DNA of 5,025 nt from Cyanobacteria bacterium UBA947 (lineage in GTDB: Bacteria > Cyanobacteriota > Vampirovibrionia > Gastranaerophilales > Gastranaerophilaceae). Under the pieces are notes generated by a model, which saw nothing but the letters and a program-made list of their open reading frames with translations, was not told the DNA's origin and ran no database searches. Location: the NCBI GenBank assembly GCA_002293275.1, contig DBCX01000059.1:57274-62298 (forward strand). Reading direction: 5' to 3'. The translations under genes were made by a program, and so were the position numbers. Below, piece by piece: positions 1 to 4,989 of the stretch (the first letter of the stretch is position 1; every line of letters begins with the position of its first letter).

Positions 1-1205
1 GTTTTGAGATAATTGAAAAGATTTTTACCGGTTCAAAAATTGAGGCGGGCAAAATTGCACACGGCTGGCTGGGGGAAATTGACGAGGTAATTGTCTTGCC
101 GTTCAAATCCCCCAACAGCTACACAGGTGAGGATGTTGTGGAAATCCACTGCCACGGCGGGGTGAATGTTGTGCGTGCCATATTGGAGCTGGTTTTAGAA
201 CGCGGTGCACGCGCCGCAGAAAAAGGCGAGTTCACAAAACGCGCGTTTCTCAACGGCAAGCTTGACCTGTCACAAGCCGAAAGCGTCGCCGATTTAATCC
301 ACGCGCGCACAAAAAACTTTGCACAAAAATCCGCACGGAATCTGTCCGGTGCACTCGCAAAAGAAATTAAAAAAATCCGCACCACGATTTTTGAGCTGCT
401 GTCACAAATCGTTGCAGGAATTGATTTTCCCGATGATGTGGCGGAACCTGATTACGAACACATAACAGAACAAATTGAGGCAGCTACCGGACAAATTGAT
501 AAAATTTTATCCTGCGCACAATCGTCAAATATTCTGCGGCAGGGGATTAAGGTTGCGATTGCGGGCAAACCTAACGTGGGCAAGTCGTCGATTTTCAACG
601 CGCTGTTGAACATGGAACGCGCAATAGTAACCGAGGTTGCCGGCACAACGCGCGATGTGCTGACCGAAACACTTGACCTTGGCGTTGCGGTGACGCTCAC
701 CGATACCGCGGGCATCCGCGATGCCGCGGACAAAGTTGAAAAAATCGGGGTGGAATACTCCAAACAATCAGCTGCCGAAGCCGACCTTGTCGTGTTTGTT
801 TATGACGCGGCAGACGGGTTTGATGATGAAACTTTTGCGCTGATAAAAGACAAGTCGCATATTGTTGTCGCGAACAAATGCGATTTAGCGCCTGTCACGC
901 AAGGACTGCCGGTCTGCGCGATAAAAAACGAAGGGCTTGATGAACTTAAACTAAAACTCCAAGAATTTACCCTCGGGTTTTCTGATGACACAGAGTTTGT
1001 GACCAATCTGCGCCAGCAAGATTGCCTTGAAAAATCACGCGCGGCATTATGTCACGCGCTCACCGCGGCGCAAAAGCATGAGTTGCAGGATTTGATTTCA
1101 ATTGATTTAAAATCCGCACTTTTGCATCTGGACGAAATAACGGGCGAAGTCATAACGGACGACATTTTAAACAATATTTTTGAAAATTTCTGCATCGGCA
1201 AATGA
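1..1205 (+). CDS. mnmE: tRNA uridine-5-carboxymethylaminomethyl modification GTPase MnmE (TrmE), 5' truncated by window edge
   Basis: MnmE acts in the cytoplasm with MnmG to install the aminomethyl or carboxymethylaminomethyl group on C5 of wobble uridine 34 in certain tRNAs, using a folate one-carbon unit and GTP hydrolysis. The frame is open from base 3 and gives 400 codons. The family usually has about 450-460, so roughly 50-60 N-terminal residues lie outside the window, and the TTG at 96 is internal rather than the start. Visible parts, in order: the rest of the folate-binding domain with SYTGEDVVEIHCHGG and GEFTKRAFLNGKLDL; the helical domain; then a G domain with P-loop GKPNVGKS (564-587), TTRD (645-656), DTAG (702-713) and NKCD (873-884). 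It ends in the diagnostic CIGK (1191-1202) with a TGA stop. All key G-domain residues are present, so it should be functional. The C-terminal stretch EITGEVITDDIL before FCIGK resembles cyanobacterial and Firmicutes homologues. It converges with the methyltransferase-like gene. Confidence 0.97.
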   Translation, partial: FEIIEKIFTGSKIEAGKIAHGWLGEIDEVIVLPFKSPNSYTGEDVVEIHCHGGVNVVRAILELVLERGARAAEKGEFTKRAFLNGKLDLSQAESVADLIHARTKNFAQKSARNLSGALAKEIKKIRTTIFELLSQIVAGIDFPDDVAEPDYEHITEQIEAATGQIDKILSCAQSSNILRQGIKVAIAGKPNVGKSSIFNALLNMERAIVTEVAGTTRDVLTETLDLGVAVTLTDTAGIRDAADKVEKIGVEYSKQSAAEADLVVFVYDAADGFDDETFALIKDKSHIVVANKCDLAPVTQGLPVCAIKNEGLDELKLKLQEFTLGFSDDTEFVTNLRQQDCLEKSRAALCHALTAAQKHELQDLISIDLKSALLHLDEITGEVITDDILNNIFENFCIGK

Positions 1206-1226
1206 CGTTTCCGCGCCCGGCTGCCG

Positions 1227-1261
1227 CATTTGCAAATGAGCATTCTGCCGGCACGCCGGCA
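1227..1261. repeat. Palindrome and GC-rich inverted repeat between convergent genes
   Basis: Two symmetric elements fill the 62-base gap between mnmE and the opposing gene. CATTTGCAAATG at 1227-1238 is a perfect 12-base palindrome. TGCCGGC at 1246-1252 and GCCGGCA at 1255-1261 are perfect 7-base inverted arms two bases apart; with a tetraloop this gives a 6-bp all-GC-core hairpin. Neither strand has a T-run after the hairpin, so it does not fit a standard intrinsic terminator. It could still slow polymerase, protect 3' ends or help a factor-dependent terminator for both genes. Confidence 0.55.
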
Positions 1262-1267
1262 AGTAAT

Positions 1268-1924
1268 TTACAGTTTCAAAAGTTCTTCTTTGCTGACGAC
1301 AACCCCTTTTGTATCGAATTCGGGCTGGTTAAAACTATTGTATTTTATGCCGTTTTCGTCAAGATATTCTTTCAATATTCTTATTGTGCCAGAATCGGAA
1401 TACGTCAGAAAGTTACCGCCGTCAAGTAGACTATTTGGCACCGCTTTTAGTATTTCCGCCGGCTCAATTTCCGGTGCGAGCATACTTGCCATAACCAGAT
1501 TGAATTTTCTTTTGCCGTCGTTTAAAAACTCTATACCGTCAACATTTTTAAACAGCAAAGTATTTTCGCCGCCGTATATTGAAATTTCTGACGGAAAATC
1601 CTTTGCAAATTCGGGATCATTATCTATCGCCGTAATGTTATGGTACTCGAACATATCTTTGATGGCCTTGGTGGAAAGTCCCATCCCGCAGCCAAACTCA
1701 CAGATATTCCATCTTCTGCTGTTTTTTCCCAACCAATCTCGATCCAACGCTGTTGCAAGCGCATTTTTTGCACGGGCTTTTTGACCGAGCGGGTCCTCAA
1801 ATACAGCAGTGTCGATACCTTCTGAAGCCAGGAAGAGGCTGTTCATCCTCCGGGCCTCTGCTAACGAATTAATCGCGGTAAAATTTGGTTTCATCGTACT
1901 AAATGTAATTGGTGCTAGTTTCAT
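1268..1924 (-). CDS. Class I SAM-dependent methyltransferase-like protein with N-terminal APxT/FTA tag
   Basis: A 218-residue cytosolic-looking protein with no signal peptide or membrane segment. The Rossmann methyltransferase signature is clear: motif I CEFGCGMGLS (residues 75-84), the acidic residue ending strand 2 in ITAIDND (98-103, probable ribose-binding Asp101), a motif IV-like strand FNLVMASMLAPEIEP (141-155) and LLDGGNFLTYSDSG (166-179), where small class I enzymes place their fifth strand. The substrate cannot be read from the sequence; no NPPY or DPPY typical of N6-adenine or N5-glutamine enzymes is present. The first ATG is supported by AAAGGGG at 1934-1940, nine bases upstream. 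Its N-terminus, MKLAPITFSTMKPNFTA, closely resembles that of the upstream phosphatase-like protein although the folds are unrelated. It is last in the minus-strand series, 65 bases after its neighbour, with its own promoter-like element. The fold is secure; the function is unknown. Confidence 0.85.
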   Translation of the reverse strand: MKLAPITFSTMKPNFTAINSLAEARRMNSLFLASEGIDTAVFEDPLGQKARAKNALATALDRDWLGKNSRRWNICEFGCGMGLSTKAIKDMFEYHNITAIDNDPEFAKDFPSEISIYGGENTLLFKNVDGIEFLNDGKRKFNLVMASMLAPEIEPAEILKAVPNSLLDGGNFLTYSDSGTIRILKEYLDENGIKYNSFNQPEFDTKGVVVSKEELLKL

Positions 1925-1945
1925 TGTTTTATTCCCCTTTTTTTT

Positions 1946-1975
1946 ATTAAAAACCCAAGAAAATAAAAATTGCTA
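1946..1975 (-). promoter_or_regulatory. Promoter-like element before the methyltransferase-like gene
   Basis: On the minus strand, TAGCAA (1975-1970) is followed after 18 bases by TTTAAT (1951-1946), which matches a sigma70 -10 box at four of six positions. The upstream box is not a consensus -35 but belongs to the 19-bp element also found before the neighbouring gene. Transcription starting about seven bases after TTTAAT would give a short leader that keeps the AAAGGGG ribosome-binding site (1940-1934). The case rests on the conserved arrangement at two genes, not on consensus strength. Confidence 0.4.
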
Positions 1976-1979
1976 GTGC
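1961..1979 (-). repeat. Copy 1 of a 19-bp intergenic element (GCACTAGCAATTTTTATTT on the minus strand)
   Basis: This differs at one position from the copy at 2826-2844. It sits 11 bases after the stop codon of the phosphatase-like gene and upstream of the methyltransferase-like gene, in the same orientation relative to the downstream gene as copy 2. It has no useful hairpin symmetry, so it reads better as a protein-binding or promoter element than as a terminator. Confidence 0.6.
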
Positions 1980-1989
1980 CTGAAAAAAT

Positions 1990-2805
1990 TTAATCAATTT
2001 CGAAACCTTCAATGATTTCTACAACGTACTGTTCCCATTCGGGCATCCAGCCGAGGCGCTTTTTGTGATCTTCCGTCAGGTTGTTGTATAAGTTTTTAGC
2101 CGGTCCAAGTATTGCTGACCCGCCATACCATTCAAACCCGCCGAATTCAGGGTTAAATAGTGAGTTCAAGCACAAAACATCATTTGTTTTAGTTGTTCCA
2201 AGGCTGCATCCGATATAAAAATTGCCTTCCTTCATCACATTGACCAATCCAATGAATGCTTCAATAAATTCTTCCTTTTTCTCGTCATAGAGTTTGGAAT
2301 ATTCTACCCGTTCATTTTCGCTAAGACGCCGCACGTACATTTTCCGAGCTTCATGTTCCAAAAAATCTTCTTTGTTCATAAAAGCCGCGTTACTAAAAAG
2401 CCCGTCATCCGGCACAGGAAATCTGCAATATTTAAGCCCTGCGTTTTTGCACAACCGCTCGTAATCACTATAACCTTCTAAATCTATCACCCTTTCTACG
2501 CCGGCTTCTTTGAGCTTGTCCAACTCCCACCACTCACGCACAAGTGTCGCCCCGCGGTAGCAATTTTTGCCTCTATGAACAATCCTTCCGTTATAAGTTT
2601 TCACCCCGGTCGCTTTGACAAAACTATCCGTTGGTGGAGCAGTCCACGTTTTTTTTAGTTTATCCAGTTCATATTCTTCAAGCCGGCCGCCATATTTTTG
2701 GGTAAATCCCGCCTGCGCATCAAGCTGCGCGTGCATTTTTGCATACTCGGATTTAGGTTCGGGTTTAGCCGTGAAATTTGTCAGTGTAACAGGTGCTATT
2801 CTCAT
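1990..2805 (-). CDS. Cys-loop (tyrosine/dual-specificity) phosphatase-like protein with Arg-to-Lys change in the P-loop
   Basis: A 271-residue protein with no signal peptide or membrane segment. The middle resembles the tyrosine/dual-specificity phosphatase fold: CYRGATLV (82-89), a conserved strand AGVERVIDLEG (101-111), then GLKYCRFPVPDDG (123-135), where families of this kind place the general-acid loop. The candidate catalytic loop is FYIGCSLGTTKT (196-207). Against the family signature C-x5-R it keeps the nucleophile-like Cys200 and Gly203 but has Lys206 where the phosphate-binding Arg should be. It may be an atypical phosphatase, a phosphate-binding pseudoenzyme or an inactive variant. 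The ATG at 2805 is the first residue of the tag MRIAPVTLTNFTA, shared with the downstream methyltransferase-like protein, which supports this start although no Shine-Dalgarno sequence precedes it. The stop is TAA-type context at 1990-1992, 65 bases before the next gene. The fold assignment is moderate and rests on motif recognition alone. Confidence 0.72.
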   Translation of the reverse strand: MRIAPVTLTNFTAKPEPKSEYAKMHAQLDAQAGFTQKYGGRLEEYELDKLKKTWTAPPTDSFVKATGVKTYNGRIVHRGKNCYRGATLVREWWELDKLKEAGVERVIDLEGYSDYERLCKNAGLKYCRFPVPDDGLFSNAAFMNKEDFLEHEARKMYVRRLSENERVEYSKLYDEKKEEFIEAFIGLVNVMKEGNFYIGCSLGTTKTNDVLCLNSLFNPEFGGFEWYGGSAILGPAKNLYNNLTEDHKKRLGWMPEWEQYVVEIIEGFEID

Positions 2806-2811
2806 AACCGT

Positions 2812-2840
2812 ATTAAACCACGCAAAAATAAAATTTGCTA
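2812..2840 (-). promoter_or_regulatory. Promoter-like element before the phosphatase-like gene, predicting a leaderless start
   Basis: On the minus strand, TAGCAA (2840-2835) is separated by 17 bases from TTTAAT (2817-2812), the same two boxes as before the methyltransferase-like gene (18 bases there). The expected start of transcription, about seven bases past TTTAAT, falls at or next to the ATG at 2805. With no AG-rich ribosome-binding site upstream, the gene would be leaderless if this promoter is used. It could alternatively be read through from the winged-helix gene, whose stop lies 42 bases upstream. Confidence 0.4.
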
Positions 2841-2844
2841 GTGC
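2826..2844 (-). repeat. Copy 2 of the 19-bp intergenic element (GCACTAGCAAATTTTATTT on the minus strand)
   Basis: It matches copy 1 (1961-1979) at 18 of 19 positions and begins 3 bases after the winged-helix stop codon. The bases on either side of the two copies are not alike, so the match is a discrete element rather than the edge of a longer duplication. Confidence 0.6.
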
Positions 2845-2847
2845 GGG

Positions 2848-3153
2848 TTAGTATTGAAAATACCTGTCAAAATCCACATCATCAAAGCTGCACAGCAGCA
2901 AAAACAGGTCGTCGTCCTCGTCCATCCGCTGAAAATTATACTCGTTGAACGTCCAGTATTTCGGGTTAATCCCTTTTGCAAACACAATATCCGATTCTTT
3001 TAAGATGTTGAGCTTTTTTTTAACGGTCTCAAGCGGCAGCTCAACAAGTTTTGCCAGCTCAACGGCCGTAATCCCCTCGGGCTTTTCATACTTTTCCGGT
3101 GTCAGAAACATCAGCTCCAACCCGACTTTTTTTAGCTCTTTGTCTTCGCACAT
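2848..3153 (-). CDS. Small winged-helix DNA-binding-like protein with acidic C-terminal tail
   Basis: A 101-residue protein not recognised as a named family. Residues 28-70 read as a winged helix: ITAVELAKLVELPLETVKKK (28-47) gives helix-turn-recognition helix, and DIVFAKGINPKYWTFN (55-70) gives a two-strand wing. The rest is an acidic, aromatic tail, MDEDDDLFLLLCSFDDVDFD (77-96), ending RYFQY. Such tails can serve protein contacts, though that is inference. It follows hydF by 34 bases with no terminator between, so co-transcription is likely and a regulatory or partner role near hydrogenase maturation is possible. The start is not well fixed: an in-frame TAA upstream leaves this ATG as the first choice, but its AAGG lies only one base away. 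An internal ATG at codon 15 is preceded by GGAG three bases away and would still keep the whole winged helix. Confidence 0.72.
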   Translation of the reverse strand: MCEDKELKKVGLELMFLTPEKYEKPEGITAVELAKLVELPLETVKKKLNILKESDIVFAKGINPKYWTFNEYNFQRMDEDDDLFLLLCSFDDVDFDRYFQY

Positions 3154-3187
3154 ACCTTCATTGTAACTCTCGCGGCGGCACTTTTAA

Positions 3188-4267
3188 TCATATAAACGGT
3201 GTAGTGGCGCGCGGCAAAATCCCAAGACAATACGAAATCACAACCCCGTAGTTTGTGATAGGAACACCGGCCTCTTTTGCTTTTGCAATGCGCGATAAAA
3301 CCTCACGTCGGTTGGTCATGCACGCGCCGCAGTGGATAATCAGCTTATACGGTGTAATGTCCGGTAAGTCGTGCCCTGCAAAATGCTCAATTTTTAAATT
3401 TTTGCCGGTTTTTTGCGCTAACAGTTTTGGTATTTTAACGCGGCCGATATCATCACAGGTCACCTGGTGCGTGCAGCTTTCCAGAATAAGGATTCTGTCG
3501 CCATCTTGCAACGCACCAATCGCCTTCGTACCGGCTATAAACTCTTGCAAATCACCTTTCAGCCGCCCGAACAGTATTGAAAACGACGTGAGCGCAACAG
3601 CTTTTGGCACAATTTCATCCACCTGTTTGAACGCCTGCGAATCAGTTACAACAAGCGCCGGCGGTGTTTTTAAATTCTCCAAAGCTGCAGCGAGCCTTTC
3701 GGGCTTTACGGTCAAGACAACGCAATCGTTGTCGAGCAAATCGCGAATGGTCTGCACCTGCGGCAAAATAAGCCGCCCTTTGGGCGCGGACGCATCAATC
3801 GGGGTCACAAGGACAACCGTGCTGCCGGGCGCCACCAAATCCCCAACAAGTCTTGGCGAATGGATAAAATCTTCCGGCAAAAGTTCAACGAGTTTTTGCC
3901 GCAAATCATCAATACTTATATCGCGCGGCACGCACAGATACGGGATATTGCGGACTTCAAGCTCTTTTGTAATTTCGCACTGACCGATAACAATCGCCAC
4001 GTCAAGGCGGTCCAGCACTTTCAAAGTTTTTCCAATCCGTTGTTTGCCAAGCGCAGACGTATCATCAAACCCTGCCGTATCAAGGAATGTCACAGGCCCC
4101 AGCGGCGCAAATTCCATTGACTTTTCCACGACATCCGTTGTTGTACCGGCGATTTCCGATACAATCGAGACATCTTGACCTGCGATACGGTTGAGCAGCG
4201 CAGACTTTCCGGCATTAGTTTTGCCGAAGATTCCTATGTGCAAACGCTGTGATCTGAGCGCTTTCAA
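3188..4267 (-). CDS. hydF: [FeFe]-hydrogenase H-cluster maturation protein HydF
   Basis: HydF is the scaffold on which HydE and HydG products are assembled into the diiron subcluster before transfer to the [FeFe] hydrogenase. The 359 residues show RLHIGIFGKTNAGKS (8-22, P-loop G15-S22), GTTTD (41-45), DTAG (63-66), then the dimerisation domain with PIDASAPKGRLILPQVQTIR (156-175) and the cluster domain. Cluster ligands follow the HydF pattern CxH...HCxxC: Cys265, His267, His312, Cys313, Cys316. The G domain is odd: between DTAG and ELLPEDF it is some 35 residues shorter than I recall for homologues, and NIPYLCVPRD (107-116) stands where NKxD is expected. The protein is also shorter than the usual length of about 400. 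The start is TTG, fixed because the rpsO TAG is in the same frame nine bases upstream and no other start codon lies between. No hydE, hydG or hydrogenase gene is in the window. Confidence 0.95.
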   Translation of the reverse strand: MKALRSQRLHIGIFGKTNAGKSALLNRIAGQDVSIVSEIAGTTTDVVEKSMEFAPLGPVTFLDTAGFDDTSALGKQRIGKTLKVLDRLDVAIVIGQCEITKELEVRNIPYLCVPRDISIDDLRQKLVELLPEDFIHSPRLVGDLVAPGSTVVLVTPIDASAPKGRLILPQVQTIRDLLDNDCVVLTVKPERLAAALENLKTPPALVVTDSQAFKQVDEIVPKAVALTSFSILFGRLKGDLQEFIAGTKAIGALQDGDRILILESCTHQVTCDDIGRVKIPKLLAQKTGKNLKIEHFAGHDLPDITPYKLIIHCGACMTNRREVLSRIAKAKEAGVPITNYGVVISYCLGILPRATTPFI

Positions 4268-4270
4268 AAG

Positions 4271-4279
4271 CCCCTACCC
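4271..4279 (-). promoter_or_regulatory. hydF ribosome-binding site overlapping the rpsO stop codon
   Basis: The minus strand reads GGGTAGGGG here, then CTT and the TTG start of hydF. The rpsO stop codon TAG (4276-4274) lies inside this purine tract, so ribosomes finishing S15 end on the hydF initiation site. AGGGG is only three bases from TTG, which is tight. Together with the weak TTG this suggests translation coupled to rpsO and lower hydF output. Confidence 0.5.
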
Positions 4280-4543
4280 GCGGATTTTAAGTTTTTTAAT
4301 CAATTCTCTGTATTCTTCAAGGTTGCGGTTTTTAAAGTACGCAAGCATTCTTTTACGGCGGCCGACCATCATAAGCAACCCTCTTTTTGTAGAGAAATCT
4401 TTTTTGTTAATTTTCAGGTGCTCGGTAAGCTGCGCAATTTTCGTGCTGAGCATAGCGATTTGAACAGCTGTTGAACCGGTGTCCTTCTCGTTTGCACCGT
4501 ACTTTTTGATGACTTCCTTTTTGTTTTTCAAATTAATAGACAT
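4274..4543 (-). CDS. rpsO: 30S ribosomal protein S15
   Basis: S15 is an early-assembling 30S protein that binds 16S rRNA helices 20-22 and takes part in an intersubunit bridge. The full-length 89 residues match the family size. Diagnostic stretches are EKDTGSTAVQIAMLS (19-33), the loop and helix around TEHLKINKKDFSTKRGLL (40-57) and MMVGRRKRMLAYFK (58-71), with the usual ending LIKKLKIRG. The His, Asp and Gly residues normally used in RNA contacts are mostly kept (Asp21, Thr22, Gly23, His42, Asp49). The ATG is supported by AAGGAA at 4556-4551, seven bases upstream. In many bacteria rpsO is followed by pnp; here it is followed after six bases by hydF. Confidence 0.97.
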   Translation of the reverse strand: MSINLKNKKEVIKKYGANEKDTGSTAVQIAMLSTKIAQLTEHLKINKKDFSTKRGLLMMVGRRKRMLAYFKNRNLEEYRELIKKLKIRG

Positions 4544-4585
4544 AGATATTTTCCTTTCGCGGGCAATCGAAGCCGAAACTGCAAT
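4544..4585 (-). promoter_or_regulatory. rpsO 5' leader, possible S15 autoregulatory RNA
   Basis: If transcription starts about seven bases after the -10 box, the leader is roughly 40 nt. It contains GCAGTTTCGGCTTCGATTGC, which can fold as GCA/TGC and TCG/CGA stems around a GCTT loop, upstream of the AAGGAA site. S15 commonly represses its own mRNA through leader structures that differ between phyla. The fold here is weak, so the regulatory role is inferred from the gene. Confidence 0.25.
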
Positions 4586-4591
4586 AGCCGT

Positions 4592-4620
4592 ATACTAACA
4601 GGATAATCATACTACGTCAA
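4592..4620 (-). promoter_or_regulatory. Putative sigma70 promoter of rpsO-hydF
   Basis: TTGACG (4620-4615) matches the -35 consensus at five of six positions and is followed after 17 bases by TAGTAT (4597-4592; four of six). An overlapping alternative is TTGATT (4633-4628), 16 bases, then TATGAT (4611-4606; five of six). Either would drive rpsO independently of the 86-residue gene, whose stop codon is at 4637. Confidence 0.55.
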
Positions 4621-4636
4621 AAAATAAAATCAAGTG

Positions 4637-4897
4637 CTACCAATAACGGTGCAGGGCACCGGCCATCCGGGAGGCTCTGTCAAGCGCCAAATCAACATCG
4701 CTTTGGGTTGTCAGATAGCTTTTGTTGGCGTCGTTCAAAACTGATTTTTCGTAATTACTTTCTGTGTTTGAGTATTTTTTAAGCAGCTCACCAATCTGTA
4801 TTTTTTGCTTGGACAGCCCGGCTTCCAGCCGTTTATAGTCCATATATGCGGCTTCGTATTCCGCCGATGCTTTCCAATATCTGTCGTCTGCTATCAT
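4637..4897 (-). CDS. Hypothetical 86-residue helical protein
   Basis: Not recognised. The protein is almost wholly charged and helix-favouring, without signal peptide, membrane segment or cysteine. Residues 10-52 (from ASAEYEAAYMDYKRLEAGLS through IGELLKKYSNTESNYEKSVL) have a pattern compatible with an amphipathic helix or short coiled coil; a Pro-free second half follows and ends in the aromatic motif HRYW. That it is a real gene is supported by AGAGGA (4910-4905) seven bases before the ATG and by a perfect TATAAT further upstream. It is divergent from purB and upstream of rpsO, but a separate promoter before rpsO means a joint function cannot be claimed. It might be a small structural or secretion-associated helical protein; that is only a guess. 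Confidence 0.7.
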   Translation of the reverse strand: MIADDRYWKASAEYEAAYMDYKRLEAGLSKQKIQIGELLKKYSNTESNYEKSVLNDANKSYLTTQSDVDLALDRASRMAGALHRYW

Positions 4898-4921
4898 CCT
4901 CTTGTCCTCTTAATATTCCTA

Positions 4922-4951
4922 ATTATATATATAAAGTATATATTCACCCAA
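4922..4951 (-). promoter_or_regulatory. Putative promoter of the 86-residue gene
   Basis: A perfect -10 box TATAAT lies on the minus strand at 4927-4922, preceded after 18 bases by TTGGGT (4951-4946; three of six to the -35 consensus). The predicted transcript starts near 4915 and carries the AGAGGA ribosome-binding site. The surrounding sequence is alternating A/T, so chance TATAAT matches are fairly likely. Confidence 0.4.
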
Positions 4952-4954
4952 AAA

Positions 4955-4983
4955 TTGCCTTTTTTGTTAATTTATATTAAAAT
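4955..4983 (+). promoter_or_regulatory. Putative purB promoter predicting a leaderless transcript
   Basis: TTGCCT (4955-4960; four of six) and TAAAAT (4978-4983; five of six) are separated by 17 bases, the preferred spacing. The -10 box ends six bases before the purB ATG, so transcription would start on or beside the A of ATG. No Shine-Dalgarno sequence lies in the A/T-only stretch before the ATG, which agrees with a leaderless mRNA. Confidence 0.4.
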
Positions 4984-4989
4984 AAAAAA

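Noticed and set aside
1230..1784. 184-codon open frame on the plus strand opposite the methyltransferase-like gene
   Set aside because: The opposite strand carries the methyltransferase motifs and a good ribosome-binding site; this frame has neither a family match nor a supported start.
1268..1924. Methyltransferase as a DNA restriction-modification enzyme
   Set aside because: No NPPY/DPPY or PC catalytic motif, no target recognition region in 218 residues, and no nuclease gene beside it.
3255..3983. 242-codon open frame on the plus strand opposite hydF
   Set aside because: It lies wholly antisense to a clearly recognised hydF with intact cluster ligands, has no recognisable domain, and is serine-rich in the way typical of shadow frames.
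4274..4276. rpsO TAG as a recoded codon giving an S15-HydF fusion
   Set aside because: S15 ends at its normal length and sequence, and hydF has its own start and ribosome-binding tract, so a standard stop explains it.
4620..4637. Possible third copy of the 19-bp element (GCACTTGATTTTATTTT on the minus strand) after the 86-residue gene
   Set aside because: The GCACT and ATTTTATTTT parts recur in a similar post-stop position, but the CTAGCAA core is missing and the A/T-rich half matches easily by chance.
4920..4945. Alternating A/T run near purB as a replication origin or attachment site
   Set aside because: No DnaA-box cluster, iterons, integrase or flanking direct repeats; an A/T-rich divergent promoter region is sufficient.
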